Source of the DNA: Polynucleobacter sp. UK-Gri1-W3
GTDB lineage: Bacteria; Pseudomonadota; Gammaproteobacteria; Burkholderiales; Burkholderiaceae
Assembly: GCF_018881595.1 (NCBI RefSeq)
Contig: NZ_JACVQA010000002.1
Location: 62,001 to 126,000 of the forward strand
DNA length: 64,000 nucleotides
Direction: 5' to 3'
How positions within the stretch are numbered: position 1 is the first letter of the stretch; every line of letters begins with the position of its first letter. The notes beneath the pieces are model-generated. The model saw nothing but the letters and a program-made list of their open reading frames with translations, was not told the DNA's origin and made no database searches. Of the stretch, positions 8,548 to 19,599 are shown in pieces. The position numbers and the translations under genes were made by a program.

Positions 8548-9375
8548 ATGTCTAACGAAACCCGCATTGTTTTTATTGTCTCTGACGGTACCGGCATTAC
8601 TGCCGAGAACTTCAGCCAGTCGATTTTGGCCCAATTTGAGGCCACTTTTAAGCATATTCGAGTGCCTTTTGTGGATAGCGTGGATAAGGCCCACGATGCC
8701 GTTAGCAGCGTCAACCAGGCGGCTTCTAAATATGGGGTGCAACCGATCGTTTTCACCACTTTGGTGAACTCTGAGCTCAATGCCATTGTTGGCAAGGCAA
8801 ATGGCCTGATCTTGGACATGTTCCAGACTTTTGTGGCCCCATTGGAAGCCGCTTTGGGCATGAAATCGACCCACGCCATGAACCGCCTCCACCACAATGC
8901 CGATACCGAAGCCTATAAGAACCGGATTGAGGCGATTAACTATTCATTAGCCCATGATGATGGTCAATCTAATCAAAACCTGGCTGAAGCCGACGTCATT
9001 CTGATTGGCATCTCTCGGGTAGGTAAAACACCAACCAGTCTTTATTTGGCAATGCAATATGGACTCAAGGCAGCGAACTACCCACTCATTCCAGAGGACT
9101 TTGAACGCGGGCATCTGCCTAAAGATTTAGTGCCTTATCGCCAGAAGATCTTTGGCCTGATGATTGATGCAGAGCGACTCTCAGAAATACGTAATGAACG
9201 CAGGCCAGGCAGTAACTATGCCAAGCTTGAAAACTGCCGTTATGAAATTAATGAAGCAACAGCGATGATGAAAAAACAATCCATTCCTTGGGTGCTCACT
9301 ACCAGTAAGTCCATCGAAGAAATTGCCACCACAGTGCTGCAGGCCATTAAGTCAGATAAAACAATACTGGGCTAA
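8548..9375 (+). CDS. ppsR: PEP synthase regulatory protein (bifunctional kinase/pyrophosphorylase, DUF299)
   Basis: 275-aa DUF299/PSRP family protein. It inactivates PEP synthase by ADP-dependent phosphorylation of a threonine next to the catalytic histidine and reactivates it by phosphate-dependent dephosphorylation. The N-terminal VFIVSDGTGITAEN is the family signature and the P-loop GISRVGKTPTSLYLA lies near residue 152. The divergent partner ppsA is 107 bases away; that gap must hold both promoters, but I could not assign -35/-10 boxes with confidence. The gene converges with the TrmH-family methyltransferase gene, with 16 bases between stop codons and no clear terminator. Confidence 0.95.
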   Translation: MSNETRIVFIVSDGTGITAENFSQSILAQFEATFKHIRVPFVDSVDKAHDAVSSVNQAASKYGVQPIVFTTLVNSELNAIVGKANGLILDMFQTFVAPLEAALGMKSTHAMNRLHHNADTEAYKNRIEAINYSLAHDDGQSNQNLAEADVILIGISRVGKTPTSLYLAMQYGLKAANYPLIPEDFERGHLPKDLVPYRQKIFGLMIDAERLSEIRNERRPGSNYAKLENCRYEINEATAMMKKQSIPWVLTTSKSIEEIATTVLQAIKSDKTILG

Positions 9376-9391
9376 GTTTTAGGTTTGTAGT

Positions 9392-10216
9392 TTAAGTACG
9401 CCTAACACGCACAGTCTCAAATAGACATACCGCCGCTGCCGTTGAGACATTGAGCGATTCCACCCTTGGATCAATTGGGATGGAGATGCCTTTGGCTTGG
9501 GCAAGCAAGTCTTCAGATACGCCCTGCCCTTCACTGCCCATTACCCAAGCAACTGGATGCAATAGTTCTTTTTTGAGAGAGTAAAGATCTTGTTCTGCAT
9601 CTGCGGTAGTTGCCAATAAGGGTGCAGTGACTGCACTCAATACTTGTTGGTTAGACCAGCCCTCATATAAATCTAGTAGTTTGTGGGCACCCATACCTGC
9701 GCGCAATACTTTGGTGGACCATAGATGGGCGCATCCGGATAGAGCAATCACTTGGGTAAAGCCAGCAGCTGCTGCGGTTCGCAGAATCGATCCTACATTT
9801 CCAGCATCCTGTACTCGATCCAATATCACCACATCACCAGCAAGTGTCGAAATCGATTGCGGTGGAGCAATCGTTGATTTAGGAAGATCTATGAGACCAG
9901 CAATATGCGGCGCATTTACTAAGTCACTCAGCAAATCCCAGAGAGTACTATCCAACTGAAATACTTTAGTCTCAGGACAAATTTCTAAGTGATCATATAC
10001 AGCTTGGGAGATTTCTACATTTTTCAAGCCCACTTCAGAAGTTAGGAGGATTCTTAAAGCTGGATCGCCCACCCAAGTTTGGACTAGATGAATACCTTCC
10101 AATAAGACTTGGCCACTCGCTAGCCTAGCCTTCTGCCCTTTAGAGCCAGTAGCCTGTAGGTTGCGAATCTCCTTAAATAGCGGATTCTCTTTAGAGGTAA
10201 TGAGATCGAAGTTCAT
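9392..10216 (-). CDS. TrmH (SpoU) family RNA 2'-O-methyltransferase
   Basis: 274-aa SAM-dependent rRNA or tRNA ribose methyltransferase of the SPOUT/TrmH class, with an N-terminal substrate-binding domain (LEGIHLVQTW near residue 39). The three SPOUT motifs are visible: ILDRVQDAGNVGSILRTA (about 131-148), VMGSEGQGVSEDL (about 227-239) and IPIDPRVESLNVSTAAAV (about 246-263), which together form the trefoil-knot SAM site. It is the last gene of the long minus-strand lpx/bam run, three bases after rnhB. I cannot tell which nucleotide is modified (RlmB-like versus a YsgA-type enzyme), so I give no symbol. Confidence 0.9.
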   Translation of the reverse strand: MNFDLITSKENPLFKEIRNLQATGSKGQKARLASGQVLLEGIHLVQTWVGDPALRILLTSEVGLKNVEISQAVYDHLEICPETKVFQLDSTLWDLLSDLVNAPHIAGLIDLPKSTIAPPQSISTLAGDVVILDRVQDAGNVGSILRTAAAAGFTQVIALSGCAHLWSTKVLRAGMGAHKLLDLYEGWSNQQVLSAVTAPLLATTADAEQDLYSLKKELLHPVAWVMGSEGQGVSEDLLAQAKGISIPIDPRVESLNVSTAAAVCLFETVRVRRT

Positions 10217-10219
10217 GGC

Positions 10220-10813
10220 TTAGTAGTTTTGGTTTTCTAGAACCTTTCGCACCGGCGAAAAACTTCTTCTATGTTGATCACATGCGCCAAATTGCTTAAG
10301 GGCTGCAAAATGGGCTTCCGTCGGATAACCCATATGTTGTGAAAAACCGTATTCTGGATGGCACTCATGCAAAAGTTGCATCTGACGATCACGGGTGACT
10401 TTAGCAATGATCGATGCCGCAGAAATTGCCGGCTCTTTAGAGTCACCCTTCACAATCGCTTCTGCAGCAATCGGCAATTCTGGACAACGGTTGCCGTCAA
10501 TCAGCGCCTTTTCAGGCCAAGCACCTAAGCGAGTAGTGAGATCCTCAACTGCCCTGCGCATTGCCAGCATCGTGGCTTGCAAAATATTAATCTCATCAAT
10601 CTCAGCTGGACTAGCCTCGCCTACACCCCAAGCTTTTGCCTTTTCCATGATTTGTTCATAGAGATACTCACGGCGGGTAGCAGTTAACTTCTTCGAATCC
10701 TTTAGACCCTCAATAGGATTACTGGGATCAAGCACTACCGCACCAGCAACCACTGCGCCAACCAATGGTCCGCGCCCTGCTTCATCAACACCGCAAACCC
10801 AGATGAGGCTCAT
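10220..10813 (-). CDS. rnhB: Ribonuclease HII
   Basis: RNase HII (197 aa) cuts the RNA strand of RNA-DNA hybrids and removes single ribonucleotides from DNA. The acidic active site is evident: [14 protein letters not shown] near residue 8 supplies the Asp-Glu pair, [13 protein letters not shown] follows, and [11 protein letters not shown] near 107 supplies the third carboxylate; the [10 protein letters not shown] and [14 protein letters not shown] segments complete the family pattern. The start overlaps the lpxB stop by four bases. rnhB next to lpxB is a conserved proteobacterial pairing. Confidence 0.97.
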   Translation of the reverse strand: MSLIWVCGVDEAGRGPLVGAVVAGAVVLDPSNPIEGLKDSKKLTATRREYLYEQIMEKAKAWGVGEASPAEIDEINILQATMLAMRRAVEDLTTRLGAWPEKALIDGNRCPELPIAAEAIVKGDSKEPAISAASIIAKVTRDRQMQLLHECHPEYGFSQHMGYPTEAHFAALKQFGACDQHRRSFSPVRKVLENQNY

Positions 10814-12066
10814 ACGCTTGATTTGTTCTTGCGTTGATTGGCAATCGTTTGCGCTACTGCTTGCGCAACCAATAGACCAGTGGGACGGCGCAAAGTTTCG
10901 TGCATTTGTGCGAAACGTTCTTTGAGTTTGGCAACTTTAGTCGGATGTTCTATCCATTCTTGTACAGCATTAGCCAATTTTTCAGGCGTAGCATCATGCT
11001 GTAAAAGCTCTGGAACAACAAACTCGCCGCATAAAATATTTGGTAAACCCACATAAGGCAAATAACCCTGGCGCTTCATAATCTGAGCTGTCAACCAAGG
11101 TACCTTATAAGAAATCACCATCGGCTTTTTCCATAGAGCTGCCTGTAGAGTGGCTGTGCCGCTGGCGATCAACACTACATCGGAAGCTTCAAGCACTTCA
11201 TCAGCCATGCCATCAAGCAAATGAATCTGAATATCGGGATTGCTATTTTTTACCTCGAGCAAAAGCTGCTCAAGAGGCTCACGCAATCTAGGAGTAGCTA
11301 CTGGTATTAAGAAGTTCAGCTTTTGACCTTTTAGTCTATTGCTCAATAGCTGCATGGTTTCAAAAAAGACTGGGGCAATCAATTCAATTTCGGAACCACG
11401 ACTTCCAGGCAAGACAGCAATGACCAATCCTTCAAGTGATGCAGCAGGAACTTGGAGGTGTTGGCTTAATTTTTCTCGCGCTTGATGAGTATTAGGCTCA
11501 AGTGGAATCTCGCTAGCCAATGGATGCCCCACATAAGTAGAAGCAACACCAGCTTTGTCATAGATCTCTGTTTCAAAGGGGAAGATACAGAGCATGCGCT
11601 CTACTGCTTGAGAGATCTTCTTAATGCGTCCTGCACGCCAAGCCCAGATTGAGGGAGACACGAAATGTAAAGTCGGAATACCTGCCTTGCGCAACTCCAA
11701 CTCAACGCCCAAGTTAAAGTCGGGCGCATCAATTCCTAAGTAGACGTCAGGGCGACCTTCATTAAGAAGGTTTCGAATGAGTTCTTTACGAAGTTTGAGA
11801 ATGGCTGGTAGTTGTTTAATCGCTTCAACATAACCTCGCACACTCAAGGTTTCCATAGGCCAATCAGAGCGCATGTCCTCGGCCTGCATGCGGGGACCGC
11901 CAATGCCATAGACCTCTAGACCAGACATGTCGGGTATTTGGTTTAGCGCGCTAAGAACTGGCGCCGCTAATAGATCACCAGAAGGTTCGCCAGCTACACA
12001 AGCTAACTTTGGCAAAGTAATTCCGTTACCGAATAATGCCGCGGGTAGAGGCGGCAATAAAATCAT
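10810..12066 (-). CDS. lpxB: Lipid-A-disaccharide synthase
   Basis: LpxB condenses UDP-2,3-diacylglucosamine with lipid X to form the lipid A disaccharide at the inner face of the inner membrane. The family start is [22 protein letters not shown], with FNLGVE...[17 protein letters not shown] and [17 protein letters not shown] further on, and [22 protein letters not shown] late in the protein. The ATG at 12066 would overlap lpxA by 41 bases and adds a hydrophobic leader not seen in homologues. A TTG at 12015, 11 bases after the lpxA stop with GGA just before it, gives a 401-aa protein starting [13 protein letters not shown] and may be the true start. Confidence 0.95.
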   Translation of the reverse strand: MILLPPLPAALFGNGITLPKLACVAGEPSGDLLAAPVLSALNQIPDMSGLEVYGIGGPRMQAEDMRSDWPMETLSVRGYVEAIKQLPAILKLRKELIRNLLNEGRPDVYLGIDAPDFNLGVELELRKAGIPTLHFVSPSIWAWRAGRIKKISQAVERMLCIFPFETEIYDKAGVASTYVGHPLASEIPLEPNTHQAREKLSQHLQVPAASLEGLVIAVLPGSRGSEIELIAPVFFETMQLLSNRLKGQKLNFLIPVATPRLREPLEQLLLEVKNSNPDIQIHLLDGMADEVLEASDVVLIASGTATLQAALWKKPMVISYKVPWLTAQIMKRQGYLPYVGLPNILCGEFVVPELLQHDATPEKLANAVQEWIEHPTKVAKLKERFAQMHETLRRPTGLLVAQAVAQTIANQRKNKSSV

Positions 12067-12823
12067 GAAACTGCGCTAGCTTTTCAGTAGTAGCGGCATC
12101 AGCGGATGATGCAACCACCATCTTCTGAATTTCTACTTTAGCTTCCTCAAAACTCAGGCCATCTTTATAAAGCACCTTGTAAGCTTGTCGCAAAGCAGAA
12201 ATTGTTTCGCTTGAGAAACCGCGACGCTTTAATCCCTCAACATTAATACCGTGCGGAGACGCCTTATCTCCAGCAGCAATCACAAACGGCGGGATATCTT
12301 GTACTAAGGCAGAGGCACCGCCCAACATAGCATGCTGACCTATGCGAACAAACTGATGCACTCCAGACATACCACCCATGATTGCCCAGTCTTCCACTTG
12401 TACATGCCCAGCAATTTGCGCATTACTTGAGAAGATCGTGTGATTACCCACCTGACAGTCATGGGCAATATGAACATAGGCCATGATCCAGTTATCGTTA
12501 CCAATGCGAGTAATGCCTTCATCTTGAGATGTGCCCGTATGAATCGTCGTGAACTCGCGAACCGTGTTGCGGTCACCTATGATTAATTGAGTCGGCTCTC
12601 CACGGTATTTCATATCCTGTGGAGGGCCGCCAATAGCAGCAAAATGGGCAAAGGTATTTTCTTTGCCGATGGTGGTGTAGCCCTCAATAACAGTATGAGA
12701 ACCTACTTTAGTACCAGCGCCAATTTTGACGTTAGGGCCAATAACAGAATATGGGCCAACTTCAACATCACTGGCCAGTTCAGCCTTACTGTCTACTACA
12801 GCAGATGCATGAATCCGAGTCAT
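12026..12823 (-). CDS. lpxA: UDP-N-acetylglucosamine O-acyltransferase
   Basis: LpxA (265 aa) transfers a 3-hydroxyacyl chain from ACP to the 3-OH of UDP-GlcNAc, the first step of lipid A synthesis. It is a left-handed parallel beta helix built from hexapeptide repeats, visible from about residue 3 to 190 (for example [20 protein letters not shown]). The catalytic His lies in [12 protein letters not shown], with the [13 protein letters not shown] segment after it, and the helical C-terminal domain carries [22 protein letters not shown] 12823 shares one base with the fabZ stop (TAATG), suggesting coupled translation; a longer in-frame extension to 12850 has no family likeness. Confidence 0.97.
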   Translation of the reverse strand: MTRIHASAVVDSKAELASDVEVGPYSVIGPNVKIGAGTKVGSHTVIEGYTTIGKENTFAHFAAIGGPPQDMKYRGEPTQLIIGDRNTVREFTTIHTGTSQDEGITRIGNDNWIMAYVHIAHDCQVGNHTIFSSNAQIAGHVQVEDWAIMGGMSGVHQFVRIGQHAMLGGASALVQDIPPFVIAAGDKASPHGINVEGLKRRGFSSETISALRQAYKVLYKDGLSFEEAKVEIQKMVVASSADAATTEKLAQFHDFIAASTRGIIR

Positions 12824-13272
12824 TACGCGCCTTTCGTACGAACCGCACAAGTGATATTCGCCTCTGCGGCAATCTCACCATCCACGGTAGCCTTAACAGC
12901 AAACTTATAAATACCAGCGCGACCACGCTCTAGCGTTGCGGTCATGATGAGCTGATCACCTGGCAACACTGGCTTCTTAAAGCGTGCGCCATCAATACCA
13001 GCAAAGTAATAAATCGCGTCTTCTGCACGCTCTTCAGAGAAAGTAAGTAAGGCAGCCGTTTGGGCCAAAGCCTCAATAATCAACACGCCAGGCATTACAG
13101 GAAAATCTGGGAAATGACCCTGAAAGAATGGCTCATTCATAGTGACATTTTTTAACGCAGTAATACTCTCACGCGGTGTGATTTCTAGCACGCGATCCAC
13201 CAAGAGGAATGGATAACGATGCGGCAGCAATTTCAGAATCTTATTGATATCGATTGCGATTGGTGTGCTCAT
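12823..13272 (-). CDS. fabZ: 3-hydroxyacyl-ACP dehydratase
   Basis: FabZ (149 aa) dehydrates 3-hydroxyacyl-ACP to trans-2-enoyl-ACP in type II fatty-acid elongation, and competes with LpxA/LpxD for 3-hydroxyacyl-ACP. It is a single hot-dog fold. [13 protein letters not shown] near residue 15, the active-site His in [23 protein letters not shown] (about 48-71) and [18 protein letters not shown] are diagnostic. It lies between lpxD and lpxA, the usual proteobacterial order, and its stop overlaps the lpxA start as TAATG. Confidence 0.97.
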   Translation of the reverse strand: MSTPIAIDINKILKLLPHRYPFLLVDRVLEITPRESITALKNVTMNEPFFQGHFPDFPVMPGVLIIEALAQTAALLTFSEERAEDAIYYFAGIDGARFKKPVLPGDQLIMTATLERGRAGIYKFAVKATVDGEIAAEANITCAVRTKGA

Positions 13273-13317
13273 AAATGACCTGCTGAAAAGTAAATATTCG
13301 TTTTAGATTACAGAATC

Positions 13318-14385
13318 TTATGACTCTGTGGTTTTGTTTTTATCCAGTGAGCGCAAGCGCTGACGTATTTTATCTAGGCCACGCAAAATAGCGGCATTTT
13401 TCTCCCATGCACTGTGGAGCATCGATGGATAAACACCTGTGAAGTGCTGGCCCGGCTCAGTAATGGAGCGAATAATAGAGGTGTTACCTGAAACTGTGGT
13501 TCTGTCAGCGATCGTGAGATGACCGGCAAAATTTGCTGCGCCACCAATGATGCAGAAATTACCAATCTTGGTGCTACCAGAAATTGCAGCGCATCCAGCT
13601 ACAACACAGCAACTACCAATGACAACATTGTGGGCAATTTGAACTTGGTTATCTATCTTGGTCCCTGCACCAATAACAGTGTCACTCATCGCGCCACGGT
13701 CTATCGTTGTAGAAGCACCAATTTCCACATCATTTCCAATTACTACTCGACCAGTCTGGGGTATCTTCACCCACTCACCACCGGTAGCAGAAAAATCGGG
13801 AGCAAAACCAAAACCATCCGCACCAATCACTGCGCCACTATGAATAATGCAGCGCTCGCCAATTTGCGTGTTGTAGTAAATGGAGACCGATGGGTAGATC
13901 AAGCTATCGCTTGCAATCACACAATCTTTAGCAATACTGGTATTTCCCAGAATTGAAACACGCTCACCCAGCTTTACCCCAGCACCAATTTGGACAAATG
14001 GGCCAATATGACATGAGGCCGGAACAATCGCAGTGGAATCAATTACCGCACTTGGATGAATTCCGGCTGGATAGGTTGGATAACTTGCTTTTGCAAAGTG
14101 CTGAGCCATTCTGGCAAAAGTGGCATACGGGTTTTTTGAAACAAAGTACACCCGTTTGGCAGAATTGACACTGGGGTTCGCATGCAAAAACTCTAAATCA
14201 GACTGACTAACAATCAACGCACCCGCAGCACTATCGCTAGCCTGCTGTCTATATAGTGGATTGGAGAGAAAAGAGATCTGATCAGGTTGCGCCCGCTCTA
14301 ATGGAGCGAGGCCTGTAAAACCATGGGAAGCCTCCCCCACTAAGCTTGCTTGAAACTGTTCGGCCAGCTCAATGGCGGTAGGCAT
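13318..14385 (-). CDS. lpxD: UDP-3-O-acylglucosamine N-acyltransferase
   Basis: LpxD (355 aa) adds the N-linked 3-hydroxyacyl chain to UDP-3-O-acylglucosamine, the third lipid A step. The N-terminal uridine-binding domain contains [13 protein letters not shown] near residue 35. It is followed by a long left-handed beta helix of hexapeptide repeats (about residues 105-300), with the catalytic His in [10 protein letters not shown]. The C-terminal helix ([13 protein letters not shown]) is also typical. It sits between skp and fabZ, five bases after skp. Confidence 0.97.
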   Translation of the reverse strand: MPTAIELAEQFQASLVGEASHGFTGLAPLERAQPDQISFLSNPLYRQQASDSAAGALIVSQSDLEFLHANPSVNSAKRVYFVSKNPYATFARMAQHFAKASYPTYPAGIHPSAVIDSTAIVPASCHIGPFVQIGAGVKLGERVSILGNTSIAKDCVIASDSLIYPSVSIYYNTQIGERCIIHSGAVIGADGFGFAPDFSATGGEWVKIPQTGRVVIGNDVEIGASTTIDRGAMSDTVIGAGTKIDNQVQIAHNVVIGSCCVVAGCAAISGSTKIGNFCIIGGAANFAGHLTIADRTTVSGNTSIIRSITEPGQHFTGVYPSMLHSAWEKNAAILRGLDKIRQRLRSLDKNKTTES

Positions 14386-14390
14386 AAAGC

Positions 14391-14918
14391 TTACTTCTGG
14401 CTATTTAAAGCCTTGATAACATCATCGGTTACGTCTGCCTTGGGGCTTACATAAGCTGCTTCTTGAACGATGATGTCAATTTTTCTTTGCTCTGCAATTT
14501 GTTTTAATACTGCATTTGCTTTTTCTGCAATCTTGGCACGCTCTTCGAACGTACGCTGATTGAGATCTTCGGTGAACTCACGTTGTTTGCGTTGCAATTC
14601 ACGATCTTGATCAGCCAATTCACGTTGACGACGTACGCGCTCTGCTTCATTCATTACAGCACCGTCACGATCGAGCTTTTCAGCTGCAGATTTAATTTTT
14701 TGAGCACTATCGCGCAAATCGTTCTGACGCTTAGTAAATTCATTTTGCAAACGCGTTTGCATTGCTTTTGCCAGATTAGATTCGTTGAACACCTTTTCGG
14801 AATTTACAACAGCAACACGCGTTCCGGCATCCTGAGCGAATACTGGCGCAGCAGCAATTGTCGTCACCGCAGCAATTAAGCCGATTTGAATCCATTTAGA
14901 AGATTGATAAAGCTTCAT
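14391..14918 (-). CDS. skp: OmpH/Skp periplasmic chaperone
   Basis: 175-aa Skp family chaperone, a trimeric periplasmic holdase that carries unfolded outer-membrane proteins to the BAM complex. It has an N-terminal signal peptide (hydrophobic stretch ending [10 protein letters not shown], cleavage after the FAQ region), the [13 protein letters not shown] core strand, and a long charged alpha-helical coiled coil (about residues 50-140) rich in Arg, Glu and Gln. ATG 14918 has AAGGAA four to eight bases upstream; an in-frame ATG at 14936 lies before it without a Shine-Dalgarno. It is directly downstream of bamA, in keeping with a shared role. Confidence 0.94.
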   Translation of the reverse strand: MKLYQSSKWIQIGLIAAVTTIAAAPVFAQDAGTRVAVVNSEKVFNESNLAKAMQTRLQNEFTKRQNDLRDSAQKIKSAAEKLDRDGAVMNEAERVRRQRELADQDRELQRKQREFTEDLNQRTFEERAKIAEKANAVLKQIAEQRKIDIIVQEAAYVSPKADVTDDVIKALNSQK

Positions 14919-14936
14919 AAAACTTTCCTTAAACAA

Positions 14937-17285
14937 TTAAAACGCTGTACCTACCTGGAACTGTAAACGCTGAACATTGGCATTTGGATAAGGCTTATAC
15001 GGCATACCATAGCTGAATTTTAAAGGTCCTAACGGTGATATCCATGATAAACCCAATCCATAAGAGTATCTCAGAACTAAATTCATGTTTTCCCCGAAAG
15101 CATTACCGCCGTCCACAAAGGTAAATAGTCTCAGGGTTTTATCGACGCCAGAGCCAGGGACAGGGAAGGTGTATTCCACGTTTGTAACGATCTTAGACTG
15201 TCCGCCTATTGGCTGATATTGACCAATCACAGTGTTGTAGTACTGGGGCCCCAAAGAACCAGGCGCATAGCCGCGAACAGAACCAATGCCGCCTACATAG
15301 TAGTTTTTGGTAATCGGGAATGGATTATTGCCATAAGCCTGACCGTAACCAACCTCACCATTAAAGGACAGGATGTTACCCTTTGAGAACGAGTGGTATT
15401 TTTGGTATTGGCCATATAAGCGATAAAAAGTCATATTACCGACAGGCGTTCCCACTTCCGCTGACAATTGCTGCAAGGAACCAGAGGACGGAATGAGCGT
15501 ACTGTCTCGACCATCGCGCGACCACCCAACAGTCAATGGCACGTTATAAGTAGTCAAGGTAGCAGGATAACCAGGGGCAGCAACCCCATAGCTTTGGGCG
15601 TAATTTAAGTAAGGCTGCGGGGTATTGCTGGAAGTCTGAATTTGAAATGCTTCAACTCCAGTTCCAAAAAAGACTCTATCAACCTCGGTATAAGGGACGC
15701 CGAATTTAATATTGGAGCCCACAGATTTAATTTGGTATTCAGTGTCGCCAACGTAGTACAAAGGCTTGGATGATCGATAGTACAGATCGGTGTATCGACT
15801 AATACCATCTTCCGTAAAGTATGGATCGTAATTAGATAGGGTCAGATTCTGATTGATCTTACCTAGCGATGCATTTAAGCCAATCGCAGTACCAGTACCG
15901 AACGCGTTATCTTGATTGATACCGGCAGATAAAATCAATTTCTCGGTTGAGGAGAATCCGGCACCAACAGTAATCGCGCCCGTCGGCTTCTCAGTAACCT
16001 TGACATTAACATCAACCTGATCGGGAGATCCGGGAACATCCTCGGTGGTGATGTCGGTTTCCGTGAAGTAACCAAGGCGACCTAAACGTTTCTTAGATAA
16101 ATCAATCTTGTCGCTATCAAACCATGAGCTTTCAAACTGACGCATCTCGCGACGGATCACCATGTCACGAGTTTTAGCATTACCAGAAATGGCCACTTGG
16201 CGAACATATATGCGGCGCCCAGGATCGATCACTAAAGTAAGGTCTACCTCAGCTAGATCGCGGCGAATATCGGGTTGTGGGTTAATCGTTGCAAATGCAT
16301 AACCATAAGTACCCAAGATCTCAGCGATTGCTTTAGTGCTCTCTGTTAATTGAGCCGATGAGAACGTATCTCCTGGCTTCAGAACTACCAACTGCATCAA
16401 CTCTGCTTCTTTACCAAGAGTTTCACCGGCTAAACGCACATCCTTAACAGTGAACTTTTTACCTTCGCTAATACTGATAGTGAGATAAATACCTTTTTTA
16501 TCTGGAGTAATGGATACCTGAGTAGATTCAATTACAAATTCTAAATAACCGCGATTAAGGTAGTACGAGCGAATCGACTCTAAATCAGCAGTTAATTTTT
16601 GCTTGGAGTAAAGATTGTCTTTGCTATACCAAGAAAGCCAGCCGCCCGTTTTGAGCTGCATCTCACTCTTTAAAGTGCTCTCACTGAATGCTGATGTTCC
16701 AATGAAATTAATTTCTTGAATTTTAGCTACAGGGCCTTCGTCAACGTTGAAATAAACGGCTACTTGGTTACGCTCAACAGGCGTTACCGTTGCGACCACT
16801 TCAGCAGCATACATACCCTTGCCGACATATTGGCGTTTGAGTTCTTGCTCTGCTTTATCAATTAAGGCTTTGTCATAGAAACGCGCTTCAGCTACGCCGA
16901 CTGTTTTTAATGATTTACGAATAATCTCGGGATCAAACTCCTTCATTCCTGTAAATTCAATACGAGAAATGGTTGGGCGCTCTTCAATGATCACAATAAG
17001 CACATTACCCTGTGCTTGAATCTGAACGTCCCTAAAAAAACCAGTGCTATAGAGGGCCTTAATCGCCTCCGCACCCTTTTCGTCGGTAAAGGTTTCGCCT
17101 ACCTGAACAGGCAGGTAGCTAAACACCGTTCCAGGCTCAACACGCTGTAAACCTTCAACACGAATGTCTTTCACCACAAATGAGTCTGCTGCAGATGCAT
17201 TCAAACTCAACCCAAGCGCAAAAACTGCCAAGATTTGGGTAATGAAGCGGGCAAAAAAACGGAAAGAATGTGTCAGAGAATTCAA
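14937..17285 (-). CDS. bamA: Outer membrane protein assembly factor BamA
   Basis: BamA (782 aa), the central Omp85 subunit of the BAM complex that inserts beta-barrel proteins into the outer membrane. A signal peptide (ending LNASAADSF) is followed by five POTRA domains (about residues 35-435; the first begins VVKDIRVEGLQRVEPGTVFSYL) and a 16-strand barrel. The barrel includes NYYVGGIGSVRGYAPGSLG, the lid-loop VRGF/Y motif of Omp85 proteins, and ends with VQRLQFQVGTAF, a proper C-terminal beta signal with a terminal Phe. It lies between rseP (stop and start overlap) and skp. Confidence 0.98.
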   Translation of the reverse strand: MNSLTHSFRFFARFITQILAVFALGLSLNASAADSFVVKDIRVEGLQRVEPGTVFSYLPVQVGETFTDEKGAEAIKALYSTGFFRDVQIQAQGNVLIVIIEERPTISRIEFTGMKEFDPEIIRKSLKTVGVAEARFYDKALIDKAEQELKRQYVGKGMYAAEVVATVTPVERNQVAVYFNVDEGPVAKIQEINFIGTSAFSESTLKSEMQLKTGGWLSWYSKDNLYSKQKLTADLESIRSYYLNRGYLEFVIESTQVSITPDKKGIYLTISISEGKKFTVKDVRLAGETLGKEAELMQLVVLKPGDTFSSAQLTESTKAIAEILGTYGYAFATINPQPDIRRDLAEVDLTLVIDPGRRIYVRQVAISGNAKTRDMVIRREMRQFESSWFDSDKIDLSKKRLGRLGYFTETDITTEDVPGSPDQVDVNVKVTEKPTGAITVGAGFSSTEKLILSAGINQDNAFGTGTAIGLNASLGKINQNLTLSNYDPYFTEDGISRYTDLYYRSSKPLYYVGDTEYQIKSVGSNIKFGVPYTEVDRVFFGTGVEAFQIQTSSNTPQPYLNYAQSYGVAAPGYPATLTTYNVPLTVGWSRDGRDSTLIPSSGSLQQLSAEVGTPVGNMTFYRLYGQYQKYHSFSKGNILSFNGEVGYGQAYGNNPFPITKNYYVGGIGSVRGYAPGSLGPQYYNTVIGQYQPIGGQSKIVTNVEYTFPVPGSGVDKTLRLFTFVDGGNAFGENMNLVLRYSYGLGLSWISPLGPLKFSYGMPYKPYPNANVQRLQFQVGTAF

Positions 17286-18415
17286 GGCGAAATATAGCGT
17301 TGTAAATCGTTAAACAAGGCCAGCAATGACATAGAAATCAGCAGAAAGAAGCCCACTTTTTGGAGTTGCTCCTGCATCGATGTCGAAATCCGCTTACCGG
17401 CTACCAACTCCCATGCATCATACAGTAGCTGACCCCCATCTAGCATCGGAAAAGGGAGCAAATTGAGCAAGCCAATGCTAATACTCATGAGTGCTAAAAA
17501 AGCTAAAAATGGCTGCCACCCCACCTGAGCGGATTTGCCCGCCATGTCAGCAATGCTGATGGGTCCGCCCAACTGCTTTAGGGAGGTGTTTCCGGTAAAT
17601 AATCCAGCCATTAGCCTTGCTGAAACCTTGGTAATTACCCAGACCCTTTTGGATGCAAATACAAGCGCATCTATTGGGCCTAATTTCAAGTCTTGCCACT
17701 CTGCCAGGGGTGTAGGTGCAGGCAATATGCCCAGCGCCATCATTGGATCCTTATCAGGGCTGATTTTAGGTAAATCCTTGGCATAAAAGGACTTTACTGA
17801 GCTGCCACCAGTAGGGGTTTCCAGCTCTAGAGCAAAACCATTCTCCCCAGTAAGAGCGTCCATCAAACTCCAACGCAAGGCATTCCAGCTGGGAATTGGC
17901 GAAAAATCACCAAAAAGGGGCACGCTATCCTGTTCAGAGCCTAAATCCTGCCAACCAATCACTCGGTCTCCTCCAGTCAACCCAAGCTTGGCGGCAACAG
18001 AATGCTCAGGAGGATTTTGCAAAACTGCCGGCAATTGAGGGGCGCCGGATATATAGATGAGGGCAAAAAAGATAATCGCTAGAAAAAAATTAGCGAAGGG
18101 GCCGGCAGCCACAATCAAAGAACGCTGCCATAGCGGCTTTCGATCAAAGGCTTGGGATTCCTCGGTCGGAGTAATTAATTGCTGAGGGTCTCGACCGTCG
18201 AGCAACTTGACATAGCCACCCAAAGGAATGGATGCCAATACCCACTCAGTTTTATTTTTAGCATGATAAGTAAACAAAGGTTTACCAAAACCAACTGCAA
18301 AGCGCAGCACACGAACACCACAACACCGAGCTGCAAAAAAATGTCCAAACTCATGAAAGCTGACCAATATTCCCAGGGTCAACAAAAATGCCGCAAGAGT
18401 AATTAATGCTTGCAA
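17282..18415 (-). CDS. rseP: RseP-type site-2 zinc metalloprotease
   Basis: 377-aa intramembrane M50 protease that cleaves anti-sigma factors such as RseA in the envelope stress response. The zinc site HEFGH is at residues 21-25 in the first membrane segment. The second catalytic motif, [18 protein letters not shown], is near residue 320. At 377 aa it is shorter than E. coli RseP (about 450 aa) and has room for only one obvious PDZ domain (about 125-225). The start is TTG at 18415, with AAGGA six bases upstream and inside the end of dxr; the two genes overlap by 13 bases. Confidence 0.94.
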   Translation of the reverse strand: MQALITLAAFLLTLGILVSFHEFGHFFAARCCGVRVLRFAVGFGKPLFTYHAKNKTEWVLASIPLGGYVKLLDGRDPQQLITPTEESQAFDRKPLWQRSLIVAAGPFANFFLAIIFFALIYISGAPQLPAVLQNPPEHSVAAKLGLTGGDRVIGWQDLGSEQDSVPLFGDFSPIPSWNALRWSLMDALTGENGFALELETPTGGSSVKSFYAKDLPKISPDKDPMMALGILPAPTPLAEWQDLKLGPIDALVFASKRVWVITKVSARLMAGLFTGNTSLKQLGGPISIADMAGKSAQVGWQPFLAFLALMSISIGLLNLLPFPMLDGGQLLYDAWELVAGKRISTSMQEQLQKVGFFLLISMSLLALFNDLQRYISP

Positions 18416-19599
18416 AGAACATCCTTCACTATTGCTTGTGCAGATTGACGGGCACGTGCATCAACATCCAAAATTAATTCTAGTGAGTCTGCATTAACTG
18501 AGGGAATCGCATTCAACACATTCTCCACTACGGCTGGAATCTGCAAATAAGGCAAGCCCTCATCCAAGAATGCGGCGACTGCAATTTCATTTGCAGCATT
18601 CAGAACAGTGGGTGCAGTACCACCAGCATTAGCAGCAGCAAATGCCAAAGAAAGGCACGGGAAGCGCTCTAGCTCGGGCTCAGAAAAACTTAATGTCGCC
18701 AACTGCGTCAAACTCAATGGCGCTACACCTGCATCAATGCGTTCTGGCCATGCCAGACCATAAGCGATTGGAGTGCGCATATCTGGTTGACCTAACTGAG
18801 CCAACACGGATCCATCGCGATAACGCACCATTGAATGAACCACACTTTGCGGATGAATCAACACTTTAATTTTCTCTAAAGGCGAACCAAACAACCAAAA
18901 AGCCTCGATAACCTCAAGACCTTTATTCATCATCGTTGCCGAATCTACAGAAATCTTTCTACCCATCACCCAATTAGGATGCGCACAAGCTTGCTCTGGA
19001 GTGATACTTGCTAACTGATCAAGAGGTGTATTTCTAAAGGGTCCACCTGATGCAGTTAACCAAAGCTCCTCAACACCCAATGCAGAATGCGGATCTATAG
19101 AAAATTGACTTGGGAGACATTGAAAGATTGCATTATGTTCACTATCAATAGGAAGTAGTTGACCCCCACCCTGCTTGATTGCCTGCATAAATAAATCGCC
19201 AGACATCACTAACGCTTCTTTATTGGCAAGCAATACTCTTTTGCCTGCTTTTGCGGCGGCCAAAGCTGGAACCAATCCTGCAGCACCAACAATGGCAGCC
19301 ATCACAGTATCGCAATGAGATTCAGTAATGGCAGTAACTAAAGCTTGCGGGCCATACAAAACTTGAGTATTGATTTGCTTCTCAAGCAAAAGTTTACTTA
19401 AGCGAGTAGCACCATCCGCATCTGCTACTACGGCAATCGCAGGTTTAAATTCAATGCACTGCTGTGCAAGCAGATCAACTTGTTTTGCCGCAGTAAGTGC
19501 TACTACCTTAAAGCGATCTGGGTGTGAACGAATGACATCTAACGTATTGACGCCGATAGACCCAGTAGAACCTAGGATGGCAACTTGCTTGATTGACAT
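18403..19599 (-). CDS. dxr: 1-deoxy-D-xylulose 5-phosphate reductoisomerase
   Basis: DXR (398 aa) converts DXP to 2-C-methyl-D-erythritol 4-phosphate with NADPH, the second step of the MEP isoprenoid pathway that feeds the neighbouring uppS. It has the N-terminal Rossmann motif [16 protein letters not shown], the [12 protein letters not shown] segment, the metal and substrate site [15 protein letters not shown] near residue 150 and the [12 protein letters not shown] and [17 protein letters not shown] blocks. Its ATG overlaps the cdsA stop (TGATG), a coupling junction. Confidence 0.98.
   Translation of the reverse strand: MSIKQVAILGSTGSIGVNTLDVIRSHPDRFKVVALTAAKQVDLLAQQCIEFKPAIAVVADADGATRLSKLLLEKQINTQVLYGPQALVTAITESHCDTVMAAIVGAAGLVPALAAAKAGKRVLLANKEALVMSGDLFMQAIKQGGGQLLPIDSEHNAIFQCLPSQFSIDPHSALGVEELWLTASGGPFRNTPLDQLASITPEQACAHPNWVMGRKISVDSATMMNKGLEVIEAFWLFGSPLEKIKVLIHPQSVVHSMVRYRDGSVLAQLGQPDMRTPIAYGLAWPERIDAGVAPLSLTQLATLSFSEPELERFPCLSLAFAAANAGGTAPTVLNAANEIAVAAFLDEGLPYLQIPAVVENVLNAIPSVNADSLELILDVDARARQSAQAIVKDVLCKH

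Noticed and set aside
8368-8895. 175-codon minus-strand open frame across the ppsA-ppsR gap
   Set aside because: Antisense to ppsR and overlapping the ppsA start; no ribosome-binding site or family likeness.
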